A stretch of 64,000 bases of DNA. Source: Clostridiales bacterium. Lineage in GTDB: Bacteria; Bacillota; Clostridia; Oscillospirales; Oscillospiraceae. A program made the position numbers and the translations under genes. Of this stretch, positions 8,800-16,623 are shown piece after piece. Numbering within the stretch: the first letter of the stretch is position 1; every line of letters begins with the position of its first letter. The notes below the pieces were generated by a model that searched no databases, was not told the origin of the DNA, and saw nothing but the letters and a program-made list of their open reading frames with translations. Location: positions 1 through 64,000 of the forward strand of contig JAJBVG010000079.1 in NCBI GenBank assembly GCA_020859945.1, read 5' to 3'.

Positions 8800-9293
8800 G
8801 ACTTCGCCGCCGTTTCGCTGTCCTTTGCCCGCCGCACCGTGCTGCGGTATTCGTGGGTACGGGCTTTGCAGTAGTCGTCCGCTGTCATTTCATCCGCCGC
8901 CGTGTCAAACCCGGCCTCTACATCCACAAAGCGGACGCCGCAGGGCAGAAAAAATTCCTGTACCATGTGTTTCAGACCGGAGAATGAAGGCGCGACAGTC
9001 CGCGCAGCATAGAGGACCACTGCCTCCACCGCTGAGGTCTCGACGTCCACCAGCAGCCGCTTCCAGGCGTCGTTTCCCACCGCTGACAGAGGCGTTCTCC
9101 GCGCCGCGCCCGTTCTGGCTGTGCGTCCTGTGACCGCGACCTGTTCGTCCCGGTAGATGCGGGTCAGCCGCAGGCCGCCGGTGTGGACAATGTAATCCCG
9201 ACAGGCGGCCAGGGCCTGTTCCAGGTCCACGGCCTCGCCGTAGGCGGCGGGGGCCAGGTACACCGCTGTCCGCTTAGACCGCTTTCCTGCCAT
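8778..9293 (-). CDS. Degenerate serine-recombinase-like protein (catalytic serine absent)
   Basis: This 171-residue protein aligns by eye with the N-terminal resolvase domain only. TAVYLAPAAYGE occupies the place of the TALYxRLS motif, so the nucleophile serine is missing. The later VVLYAARTV segment replaces VKDLSRFGRN, and GVRFVDVEAGFDT matches the usual VRFISVxDGxDS. There is no Recombinase domain or zinc ribbon. The start is the ATG at 9293 after AGGAGGG. It overlaps recombinase 3 by 20 bp and recombinase 2 by 22 bp, so all are made from one mRNA. It may be a non-catalytic partner or directionality factor for the active enzymes; that role is inference. Confidence 0.7.
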   Translation of the reverse strand: MAGKRSKRTAVYLAPAAYGEAVDLEQALAACRDYIVHTGGLRLTRIYRDEQVAVTGRTARTGAARRTPLSAVGNDAWKRLLVDVETSAVEAVVLYAARTVAPSFSGLKHMVQEFFLPCGVRFVDVEAGFDTAADEMTADDYCKARTHEYRSTVRRAKDSETAAKSWADGTR

Positions 9294-10938
9294 CCCGGTT
9301 CGCCCTCCTCTCGTATCCGTAGGCGTCCAAAGTTGCCTCGATAGCGTTGGCACCCCGAAAATAAATCTCCATTCTGCCGCCTTCATAGATCAGCACCCGC
9401 TCCACCAGCCGGGCCAGCACTGGCCGCGTCAGGCTTGGAAGATTCCGGCAGGGCTTGAAGTCCGCTATCCAACTGGCCTCCCGACAGGCGCTGATCAGCT
9501 GCCAACGTTCCTCCGCCACAGCCCGCAGCGATTCCTTTGCGCGTTTGATCCTGTCGCTGTAAAGCTGTGCGTAGTCTCTGTACTCCTCTTTGCTTAGCAG
9601 ACCGGAGGTGTAATCCTGATAAAGCCCGCCTTTGAGTGTGGAATAACGCTCCAGCTCGTCCTGAAGCTGTACCAGCTGCCCATCGAATTTTTGGACCAGC
9701 GTTCCCTGCTCCGGCAGCGGGCCAACCTTCGCCGCCAGCGCCTCCACCTGTGCGGCAGTTTCCGCCATCTCCCGAATGGCCGCCAAAATCGCCGCGCAAG
9801 CCTTTTGCTCGCTGATGCGTTTGGTTTTTCTGCCCCCGTCCCGGCAGTCCTTACAGGTGTAATAGCTGTACTTTTTGCCCTTGTAGTAGGACGACTGCAT
9901 GGTCATTTGCCTGCCGCAGGCCCCGCAGAATAAAAAGCCGGAGAGCAAATGCACACGATTTTTGCCTCCGGCTGTTCTGGTTTCCCGTTTCATGACCTCC
10001 TGCACCATTGTGAACAGCGTTGTGTCCACAATGGCCTCGTGGGTGTTTTCCACCCTGGTCCACTCCTCCTTTGGCAGGAGCGTCAGCTCTTTGGAGCGAT
10101 AACTGCGCTTTTTCCACTTGCCCTGCACCATCGTCCCCGTGTAACACTCGTTATGCAGGACGCTGTACACACTCCCGCTGGACCACGTGGCCCTGTCGTG
10201 CCGCTTGAAGTTGCCTGGCACGTGGTTTCCATGCGCAGTCTGGTACTCGTAAGGAGAGAGGACCCCTTGCCTGTTCAGCCGGTCTGCGATGCCCCGGTTG
10301 CTGTACCCCTCCAGCTTCCACTGAAAGATCTGCTGCACGTTTGCGGCAGCGTCGCCGTCCACAACCAGCTGTCTGCGGTTATGGGGGCTCTTTTGATAGC
10401 CGTAGGGCGCAAAGGCGGAAACACATTCCCCTCGCTTGCGCAGGGCGGCCAGCTGGGTGGCGACCTTTAGGGAGATATCCTGGCAATAGAGGTCGTTGAT
10501 AAGGTTCTTCATGGGCACCAGCAGCGCATCCCCCTCCCGCCAGTCGTTCAGGGAGTCGTAGCCGTCGTTGACGGCCAACAACCGAACCCCCATCATTGGG
10601 AACAGCATCTGAAGGTAGCGGCCCACCTCAATGTAATTCCTGCCGAACCGGGACAGGTCTTTTACAATAATGCAGTTGACCGCGCCCCGCTCCAGCGCCT
10701 GGTAGAGCCGTTTCCAGCCTGGCCGGTCGAAGTTGGAGCCGCTCCAGCCGTCGTCCACGTATTCCCCTGTCAGGCGGAACTCGCTTTTTCCTTTCAGATA
10801 GTCTTGGAGGAGCTTTCGCTGGTTGGCGATGGAATCGCTCTCGCCTCTGTCGCCGTCCTCGCGGGAGAGGCGCAGATAGAGGGCCGTCCGGTAGATCCTT
10901 TGCCCGTCGACCTGTTTCAGGTTTCGTTCTGCTTTCAT
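9274..10938 (-). CDS. Large serine recombinase 3
   Basis: This 554-residue large serine recombinase is the first gene of the operon. The catalytic serine lies in ALYLRLSREDGD (about residue 26), with CIIVKDLSRFGRNY and VDDGWSGSNFDRP in the resolvase domain. A Recombinase domain covers about residues 190-310, then a zinc ribbon from LFCGACGRQMT to YYTCKDC and a C-terminal helical region. The track ORF runs to 11571, but that extension reads antisense across the CpsD terminator. The ATG at 10938 follows GAAGG and gives the family N-terminus. A possible promoter lies about 80 bp upstream. Confidence 0.92.
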   Translation of the reverse strand: MKAERNLKQVDGQRIYRTALYLRLSREDGDRGESDSIANQRKLLQDYLKGKSEFRLTGEYVDDGWSGSNFDRPGWKRLYQALERGAVNCIIVKDLSRFGRNYIEVGRYLQMLFPMMGVRLLAVNDGYDSLNDWREGDALLVPMKNLINDLYCQDISLKVATQLAALRKRGECVSAFAPYGYQKSPHNRRQLVVDGDAAANVQQIFQWKLEGYSNRGIADRLNRQGVLSPYEYQTAHGNHVPGNFKRHDRATWSSGSVYSVLHNECYTGTMVQGKWKKRSYRSKELTLLPKEEWTRVENTHEAIVDTTLFTMVQEVMKRETRTAGGKNRVHLLSGFLFCGACGRQMTMQSSYYKGKKYSYYTCKDCRDGGRKTKRISEQKACAAILAAIREMAETAAQVEALAAKVGPLPEQGTLVQKFDGQLVQLQDELERYSTLKGGLYQDYTSGLLSKEEYRDYAQLYSDRIKRAKESLRAVAEERWQLISACREASWIADFKPCRNLPSLTRPVLARLVERVLIYEGGRMEIYFRGANAIEATLDAYGYERRANRDGRKAV

Positions 10939-11017
10939 TTGTTTGCCTTCTTTCCATAGACTTGCGTTTCCCGCAGTCTGCCTGGTTTGAACCGCTCTGC
11001 GGGCGCCTGTAAAGGAT

Positions 11018-11046
11018 ATGGTATCGTCTGCATTTCCGAAAAGCAA
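11018..11046 (-). promoter_or_regulatory. Possible promoter of the recombinase operon
   Basis: On the minus strand TTGCTT and TACCAT are 17 bp apart, between the upstream terminator and the recombinase 3 ATG. The match is moderate. Confidence 0.4.
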
Positions 11047-11070
11047 CGGATTTGTACGCAATTCCCCAGT

Positions 11071-11144
11071 AAAAGACAAAAGACCCGGCTGACCGCTTTT
11101 CGGCAGTGTGGAAGAAGCACACCTGGAAAGCGACCAGCCGGGTC
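11071..11144 (-). terminator. Strong terminator of the polysaccharide/peptide operon
   Basis: Minus strand: GACCCGGCTGGTCGCTTTCC pairs with GGAAAGCG..CAGCCGGGTC-type sequence (17 of 20 pairs), followed by TCTTTTGTCTTTT. It lies 41 bp after the cpsD stop and separates that operon from the recombinases. Confidence 0.85.
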
Positions 11145-11185
11145 GATACAATATTCTGTTTTTGAGTGCCGGTTTGGGGGACCTG

Positions 11186-11995
11186 TCACACCGAAAAATG
11201 ATTGTTTGAACGACTTCTTTCGTAGCTGTGGCCATAGCCGTAGCCATAGCCATAATGCCGGTAGTGACCGCCGCCCTCCTCGGCGTTGGTGTAGATGTAG
11301 CCCAGCACGTTTGCGTCCGCCAGCGCCAGACGTTCCAGCATATCGGAAATGGCTTTGTACCGGGAACCCCGGTGTTTGATGGCGAGGAGGAAGCCGTCCA
11401 CATGTTTTGCGAGGATGGCGGCGTCGGCGACGGTGGTGACGGGGGGGAGGTCGAGAAAGATATAGTCGAAGCGCTCCCGGGCCTGGGTGAGAAGTTCCCC
11501 CATTCTGGCGGAGGACAAGAGGGCTGTTGCATCCGGCGGCAGGGTGCCGGAGGGGAGCACGCAGATACCAACGTCCGTCAACTGCCGGATGGGGCAGCTG
11601 CGGCCCACCAGCAGATCGCTGAGGCCGGGGGTCCCTTTGATCCCCAGCTTCTCGGCGATGGTTGGCAGCCGCAGGTCGCAGTCGATGAGCAGCACCTTCT
11701 TTTCAATTTGCCCGAAAGCGATGGCCAGGTTGAGGATGGCCGTGCTCTTGCCCTCTCCGCTGGCCGAGCTGGTGATGGCAATGACCTTGGCGCCGTCGCT
11801 GGGCAGAGAAAAAATCACGTTTGTTCGCAGCGCTTTATATGCCTCGTCAACGGCAAAGGGCGTACCTTCTCCCAGAATGTAATCAAAGGCGCTGCGCCGA
11901 CCATTTTCAGTTCGCTTTCCGGGTTTGCCCTCAAGGGGTACTTCCGCTGCGCTCCTTGCCTCTTGCAGCAGCTCCATATCCAGCGTAATACTCAT
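11186..11995 (-). CDS. cpsD: CpsD/CapB-family tyrosine-protein kinase
   Basis: This 269-residue BY-kinase controls capsule or exopolysaccharide assembly by cycles of autophosphorylation with a Wzz/CapA membrane partner. Walker A is SSASGEGKST (about residues 75-84), Walker A' is LLIDCDLR and Walker B is YIFLDLPP. The C-terminal tail is a tyrosine cluster (GHYRHYGYGYGYGHSY), the usual phosphorylation site. The start at 11995 has GGAGGCGGG upstream and overlaps the Wzz gene by 65 bp. Residues about 14-25 (RSAAEVPLEGKP) come from dispersed repeat copy C, so the N-terminus has been rebuilt. It is the last gene before the terminator. Confidence 0.93.
   Translation of the reverse strand: MSITLDMELLQEARSAAEVPLEGKPGKRTENGRRSAFDYILGEGTPFAVDEAYKALRTNVIFSLPSDGAKVIAITSSASGEGKSTAILNLAIAFGQIEKKVLLIDCDLRLPTIAEKLGIKGTPGLSDLLVGRSCPIRQLTDVGICVLPSGTLPPDATALLSSARMGELLTQARERFDYIFLDLPPVTTVADAAILAKHVDGFLLAIKHRGSRYKAISDMLERLALADANVLGYIYTNAEEGGGHYRHYGYGYGYGHSYERSRSNNHFSV
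11927..11963 (+). repeat. Dispersed palindromic repeat, copy C (shortened), in the wzz/cpsD overlap
   Basis: The core CCCTCAAGGGGTACTTCCG with a short GC-rich tail lacks the GGCACTCCGTGCC stem. It lies where the 3' end of wzz overlaps the 5' end of cpsD. In the wzz frame it encodes the last residues (GKERSGSTP) and the TGA stop; in the cpsD frame it encodes EVPLEG. One repeat therefore serves two reading frames. Confidence 0.8.
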
Positions 11996-12716
11996 ATTTA
12001 CCCGCCTCCGCTTTCGTTATGTCGGGGATCGCTCCCAAATTGACCAGGTTAAAGTGGTTTTCTACATCTTCCCGGCTCTTCACCTTGTCGTCCAGCAGTT
12101 CCCACACAACGATGAGACCACAGGTCAGGACCGCGCCGGCCACCATACAAAGGAACACATTTTTGAGATAATTGGGCCGGTAGAAACCCGTTGGCAGCTC
12201 AGGAAGGTCGATCACCTGAACGGAGCTGCCCTCCACGACCCTGGCGATTTCCTCCGCGGCAATGTCCACCAGCGCCACGCCGCAGTCGTAGGCGTCCTTT
12301 GGGGCTGTTGTGACGACGTAGACTTGAATCACGCCGCTTTCGGTTTTCACGCTGGTAGAGATAGAGATGTTCTCTGCTTTAAGACCGACCGCTTCCGCAA
12401 CCAGATTTTTGGTGTTGTTGCTGTTGATAACATCGGCTCCCGTTTCCGCCAGGTACTGGGAGGCGGTGACGTCGCTGGAGGTGATGGTGTTGATGTTGGA
12501 AAGGGTGGAGTTGTTGATGTAGATGCTGAAACTGGTTTGATAGGTCGGCGTGACAGCGAGCTTCGTGACCATGTACCCTGCACAGCCGAAAAAGAGTGTG
12601 ACGGCAATGATCAGCCATGCGTGTTTCAACAGCGCCCGGAACAGCGCGAGAATGTCAATTTCAATCGTATCTGTGTCCAGCATTTGCGGTTCTGTCTGAT
12701 AAGAGTTCGCGTTCAT
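11931..12716 (-). CDS. Wzz/CapA-family polysaccharide chain-length determinant
   Basis: This 261-residue membrane protein has the two-helix Wzz architecture: helix 1 at about residues 32-52 (WLIIAVTLFFGCAGYMV), an extracellular domain of about 125 residues, then helix 2 at about 180-205 (FLCMVAGAVLTCGLIVVW). It should act with the CpsD kinase to control polymer length or export. The FYRPNYLKN segment just before helix 2 fits the proline-rich motif of the family. The C-terminal stop is supplied by repeat copy C, and repeat copy D lies immediately upstream of its AAGGAGGG ribosome site. Both ends of the gene have therefore been touched by the repeat. Confidence 0.88.
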   Translation of the reverse strand: MNANSYQTEPQMLDTDTIEIDILALFRALLKHAWLIIAVTLFFGCAGYMVTKLAVTPTYQTSFSIYINNSTLSNINTITSSDVTASQYLAETGADVINSNNTKNLVAEAVGLKAENISISTSVKTESGVIQVYVVTTAPKDAYDCGVALVDIAAEEIARVVEGSSVQVIDLPELPTGFYRPNYLKNVFLCMVAGAVLTCGLIVVWELLDDKVKSREDVENHFNLVNLGAIPDITKAEAGKYEYYAGYGAAARGKERSGSTP

Positions 12717-12729
12717 GCGTGTCCCTCCT

Positions 12730-12768
12730 TACCCTCAAGGGGTACTTCCGGCACTCCGTGCCTCCCTG
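12730..12768 (+). repeat. Dispersed palindromic repeat, copy D, upstream of wzz
   Basis: TACCCTCAAGGGGTACTTCC is followed by the GGCACTCCGTGCC stem and CTCCCTG. It lies between the wzz ribosome site and the preceding gene. It is inverted relative to copy A. Confidence 0.85.
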
Positions 12769-12801
12769 TGTGTGTTCCCAGTGTGTGGCGCGACAGGATG
12801 T

Positions 12802-13764
12802 TCAGTCCGCTGCCCGACTATAAATCTCGTCGATGTTTTCGTCCAGTCGGGTGAGCTGCGTCTGAATCTCTGCGGCCTGCTCCTGGTAATTCGCCTGCGC
12901 CTCGGCTTGGGCGGTGTTGGACGTGGAAAGCTCGTCCACCGTCTCCGCCACGGTGGAAAAGGAGCAGTCCTCCTGCTGCGTGTAGACTTGCAGCGTTTCA
13001 AACAGAGAGACCACATAGTCTTCTGTCAGCGTCCCGCTGTCGATGCTTGCCATATCAAACACGATCAGCATAAACGCCCTGCTCTGATAGAGCGCGGCGA
13101 GCCTGCTCTCCACCGTTGTACCGGATGCACTGAGAAAAGAATAGTCAAAGTACACCGTCCCATCGTCCGTCTGCCCGGCGGTGGGGGAGTCGCTGTAACT
13201 GGTGTAGCCCAGAAACCCGTCCTCCAGGAGCAGTTGAACATTGGCGTCGTTGTTGTCCTCATCCCGCAGGAAGAAAACGCCTGTTTGCTCTTTGCCGATG
13301 GAATCCAGACAGGAGAGGACGGTCAGCACATCGTCGTTGGTCTCCTCCGAAAAAGGAGAAGCGTAAAGCATAACCTCCCATTGGTCCTCCGCTGCGTCGA
13401 GAAGCTGTTCCAGATCCGTTTCTGCCATTGCGCAGTCGAGGACCAGCACAGGGGAGAAATCGTAGGTCTCCGCTTTTTCCTGGATGTAAGACAGGTCTGA
13501 TACATCCGAAACGAGAAACCCAACCATAAACCTTGCCTCGTCGCTGAAACAGGCAGCGCTGCTCTCCAGCTCGTCCAGCTCAGACAAAAGGGCCTGCCGC
13601 TGGGTCACATAGGAGCTTGCCTCCTCTTTCAATGCCCTGCTTGCGGCGGAAAACGCCGCCTCCTGGCGGTATTCCGTATAGAGCATCCAGCCAAGGGCAC
13701 AGGCAAACACAGCGCTCAGAAGGATGCAGAGGATGGTCTGGAATTTGATTTTTCTGCTGTACAT
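12802..13764 (-). CDS. Membrane-anchored extracytoplasmic protein with coiled coils; possible degenerate polysaccharide-deacetylase fold
   Basis: I do not recognise this 320-residue protein with certainty. One N-terminal helix (about residues 9-28, ILCILLSAVFACALGWMLY) should anchor it with the bulk outside the cell. Coiled coils flank a central domain (about 75-250). The centre alternates strands and helices (FMVGFLVSDVSDLSYIQ, SPVLVLDCAM, TGVFFLRDEDN), which recalls a NodB-type barrel, but I see no clear His-x3-His metal site. The chosen start has GGGGGCGGG just upstream; the track start at 13791 has none. It overlaps the ABC transporter gene by 49 bp and precedes wzz, so a role in cell-surface polymer handling is likely but inferred. 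Confidence 0.55.
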   Translation of the reverse strand: MYSRKIKFQTILCILLSAVFACALGWMLYTEYRQEAAFSAASRALKEEASSYVTQRQALLSELDELESSAACFSDEARFMVGFLVSDVSDLSYIQEKAETYDFSPVLVLDCAMAETDLEQLLDAAEDQWEVMLYASPFSEETNDDVLTVLSCLDSIGKEQTGVFFLRDEDNNDANVQLLLEDGFLGYTSYSDSPTAGQTDDGTVYFDYSFLSASGTTVESRLAALYQSRAFMLIVFDMASIDSGTLTEDYVVSLFETLQVYTQQEDCSFSTVAETVDELSTSNTAQAEAQANYQEQAAEIQTQLTRLDENIDEIYSRAAD

Positions 13765-15905
13765 TTCCCGCCCCCGTCTGTTGGTGCGCATGGGTGACTT
13801 TCGTTGCTGCGCACCGTGATATTCGCGTGTTCAAAGACCAGCTGCTTGCTGCAAATCTCCATGACAGCGGGCCGATGGGTCACAATTAACACCGTCTGAC
13901 CGCCCAGCGCTTTCAGGTTGCGCAGCAATCTGCGCTCCGTGTCCTCGTCCAGGGCGGAGGTGGCCTCGTCCAGCAGCAGCACCGGCGCGTTGCGGTACAC
14001 CGCCCGGGCAATGGCGAGCCGCTGCACCTGCCCCTCGGACAGGCCCGCGCCCTTTTCCCCCAGGACGGTGGCGTAGCCGTCGGGCAGCTGGCAGATGAAC
14101 TCGTCCGCGCAGGCGATTTTGCAGGCCCATTCCACCCGGTCCCGCTGCGTCTGGGTGTATGGGGCGGCATGCAGGAAGTCCACCGCCTCGTAAATGCTCC
14201 CGGAGAGCAGCATATTGCCCTGGGGGACGTAGGAAAACCACCGGCGGGTGGCGGGGCTGAGGGAAATCTCTCCAGTTTCACACACCGCGTACAGCCGACC
14301 GGATACCGGCGCATAAATGCCCAACAGGAGCTTCAGCAGCGTGCTTTTGCCGATGCCAGAGAGACCGGTCAGGGCGACGATCTCGCCTTTCTCGATGGAA
14401 AAGGAGGCGCTCTGGATGACCTCCTCCTCGCCGTCGTCGTAAATAAACGTCAAATCCTCTGCGCAGAGGATTGTGAACGGGGGCAGCGCTCTGGCTGGAG
14501 CCGCTTCCTTGGGCAGCTGCTCCAGCTCCATCAGCCGCTCCGTCGAGGCCAGCATCGCATAATAGTGAGGGACAAAGCCGGAAAGGTTAGCGAAGGGGCT
14601 TCTGATTTGGCTGATGAGCTCCAGCACAGCGGTCAGCGTCCCGTAGGACAGAGTGCCGTTCAAAATGCCAAATCCACACCACACCAGGCCAAAGAGGTAG
14701 CTGCCCTGCATCACCGCGCCAAACCCCACGTTGCAGACGTTAGAAAAGGTCCTTCGTTTCATGCGGGCTTTTTTGTGGGCGGCGGTCTTTCCCGCCGTCC
14801 TGCCCGCCGCCATGTCCTCCGCCTCGAAGCTCTTGAGGATGAGGACGCTCTCAATGGATTCCTGGAGCCAGGAACGCAGCTTGCCATCGGTCTCCTGCAC
14901 CTCTTTGTGCAGGCCCTTCATCCTGCGCCGGAACAGGAACGTCACAGCCAGCATGACCAGCCCGCCCACCAGGAACAGGCTGCCAAAGCGCCAGTCCAAA
15001 ATCAGCAGGACCACCAGGGCGCAGACCAGCTGGACCGCCATCGAGCAGACGCCGGGAATCAGGTCCGTGGCGTAGTCGGCCACGATCTTCACGTCGTTGG
15101 TCATGCGGTTTTGCAGCTCGCCGGTGTGGAAGGCTTTCAGGCTGCCGTAGCTGCTGCGCAGCAACCCCTCGTAGGTGTGTTCTTTCAGCCGATTCTCAAT
15201 GGAGGCCCGGATGTTTTCGTCCAGTTGGCGGGCCGCCGCCTGGAGGACAAGCAGCGCCAGGATGATCCCCAAAAAAACGCCGCTCCAGCGCAGAAACAGG
15301 CCCCGTTCCAGCGCAACGGCGCTGTCAATGGCGCTGCGCATGACCAGGGCCAGCACAACGGACAGAAAGGCGCTGATTCCCGTACAAGCCGTCAACAGCG
15401 CGATCCCGGCCAAATCGCCCCGGGCCATCCTGACCACCCAGGCCAGGGAGGTGTCGCCCAACAGCCGTTTGCCGAGGCTCCGCAACCCCATTTTTGCCTG
15501 ATGTTTCAGCAGGCGCAGCGGATAAATCAGGTTCCAGAACCAGACATACAGCCGATAGAGGAAATCGGTGACGTGGATCTCCCGGTTTCCCCGCCAGACC
15601 GTCTCCATAACGCCCCTGACGGCGGACAGCGGTACCCGTTCCAGGGCAAAGGTATTGTCCCCCCGGATGAGGCAGACGTCACCGTCGAACCCCATGACCC
15701 GGTGCAGCACCTGGGTCCCGTCTGGACGGACATACAGCACCACATCGTTTTTCTTCGGCCTTCCGTCCAGTCGGCGGATGAGGACATGGGAGGAGCAGGC
15801 GTACAGCAGCGGCTGCATACTGACCCCTTTGATGGGGATGACCAGAAAGCCCTCAGATTCCAGCTCGTCCAGCCTGGAGGCTTGCCGGGCATTGCTTTTC
15901 TCCAT
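13716..15905 (-). CDS. S24/S26-type peptidase domain fused to ABC exporter
   Basis: This 729-residue protein has an S24/S26-like domain at residues about 15-110 (GVSMQPLLYACSSHVLIRR with the SMxP serine, then VLHRVMGFDGD and RGDNTF). Membrane helices of an ABC exporter follow (about 165-450), then an ATPase domain with Walker A GLSGIGKST, signature LSEGQVQRLA, Walker B VLLLDEATSALD and H-loop VTHR. The His-type second residue resembles SipW/ER-type signal peptidases. A protease joined to an exporter suggests cleavage of a peptide or protein during export. The start is the ATG at 15905, one base after the upstream TGA; a GTG at 15914 is possible. It replaces the C39 peptidase seen in bacteriocin exporters. 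Confidence 0.85.
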   Translation of the reverse strand: MEKSNARQASRLDELESEGFLVIPIKGVSMQPLLYACSSHVLIRRLDGRPKKNDVVLYVRPDGTQVLHRVMGFDGDVCLIRGDNTFALERVPLSAVRGVMETVWRGNREIHVTDFLYRLYVWFWNLIYPLRLLKHQAKMGLRSLGKRLLGDTSLAWVVRMARGDLAGIALLTACTGISAFLSVVLALVMRSAIDSAVALERGLFLRWSGVFLGIILALLVLQAAARQLDENIRASIENRLKEHTYEGLLRSSYGSLKAFHTGELQNRMTNDVKIVADYATDLIPGVCSMAVQLVCALVVLLILDWRFGSLFLVGGLVMLAVTFLFRRRMKGLHKEVQETDGKLRSWLQESIESVLILKSFEAEDMAAGRTAGKTAAHKKARMKRRTFSNVCNVGFGAVMQGSYLFGLVWCGFGILNGTLSYGTLTAVLELISQIRSPFANLSGFVPHYYAMLASTERLMELEQLPKEAAPARALPPFTILCAEDLTFIYDDGEEEVIQSASFSIEKGEIVALTGLSGIGKSTLLKLLLGIYAPVSGRLYAVCETGEISLSPATRRWFSYVPQGNMLLSGSIYEAVDFLHAAPYTQTQRDRVEWACKIACADEFICQLPDGYATVLGEKGAGLSEGQVQRLAIARAVYRNAPVLLLDEATSALDEDTERRLLRNLKALGGQTVLIVTHRPAVMEICSKQLVFEHANITVRSNESHPCAPTDGGGKCTAEKSNSRPSSASF

Positions 15906-15906
15906 G

Positions 15907-16623
15907 TCACGCACCTTGGCTTCGGTTAATGCCGCGATAAGCTGTGATCGCGGCGTCTTTCGACAAATTGCACCGCAAACGGTACACTGGGACCTGCCGA
16001 ATGAGGCAGTCCAGCAGGTCGAGTTGTAGAATGACCTGTTTCGGCGTCTCCGGCATCAGCACCTGGCGGAAGATTTTATCCAGTACCGTGTCGATGTCGG
16101 TGGGGGAGACCTCGTTCACCGCCCCGCGTTCCAGCAGACAAACCGCCCGCAGGGGGACCATATCCCCGTTACCCAGGCGTTCTTTGCCCCGCCAGGGGGA
16201 GCCACAGACGAAAAACCTGCCGTCCATCTGCCGCAGGATGGGTTTGTCGCCGTTCACCATCACCGCCCTTGGGCCAAACTCTGCCATCCAGAACCCCGCG
16301 TGGGTACTCTTTCCGGTGCCGCCGGGCGCGGTGAACACGTACCCTGCCCCGTCAACCGCGACTGCGGCGGCGTGGAGCAAAAATCCGCCATAGTCCAGCA
16401 TCCCCAGACAGACCTTGCGGTAAAGACAGTTGCCCTCGCAGGCACCCAGGGGAAACCGGCGGTTGAGCCGCTCCCATTCCGCCTGCACCTCGTCCTCTCC
16501 GGCCGAAACCGTATAGCAGGGCGCTGCCCCAGTTTCGTGGCCGGCGCAGTTCCAGGAATCGAGGGGGGACCGATGCTCCACCCCCACTGGCACTCCGGCG
16601 ATGGACAAAACGGTATGGCTCAT
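15907..16623 (-). CDS. HPr-kinase-like P-loop kinase
   Basis: This 238-residue protein has the HPr kinase/phosphorylase-type P-loop APGGTGKSTHAG (about residues 115-126), followed by VMVNGDKPIL and GSPWRGKE, typical of HprK-related stand-alone kinases rather than true HPr kinase (no N-terminal HPrK regulatory domain). Such kinases modify lasso peptides in Bacillales and occur with PqqD and nucleotidyltransferase genes. The true start is the ATG at 16623, which overlaps the PqqD stop (ATGA); the longer track ORF is not supported. CNCxxC-like cysteines in the middle (GACEGNCLYRKVC) are unusual and could bind metal. The target is unknown; the neighbouring 39-aa peptide is one candidate. Confidence 0.78.
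   Translation of the reverse strand: MSHTVLSIAGVPVGVEHRSPLDSWNCAGHETGAAPCYTVSAGEDEVQAEWERLNRRFPLGACEGNCLYRKVCLGMLDYGGFLLHAAAVAVDGAGYVFTAPGGTGKSTHAGFWMAEFGPRAVMVNGDKPILRQMDGRFFVCGSPWRGKERLGNGDMVPLRAVCLLERGAVNEVSPTDIDTVLDKIFRQVLMPETPKQVILQLDLLDCLIRQVPVYRLRCNLSKDAAITAYRGINRSQGA

Noticed and set aside
10939-11571. N-terminal extension of recombinase 3 to 11571
   Set aside because: It would read through the cpsD coding region and its terminator; the ATG at 10938 has a ribosome site and gives the family N-terminus.
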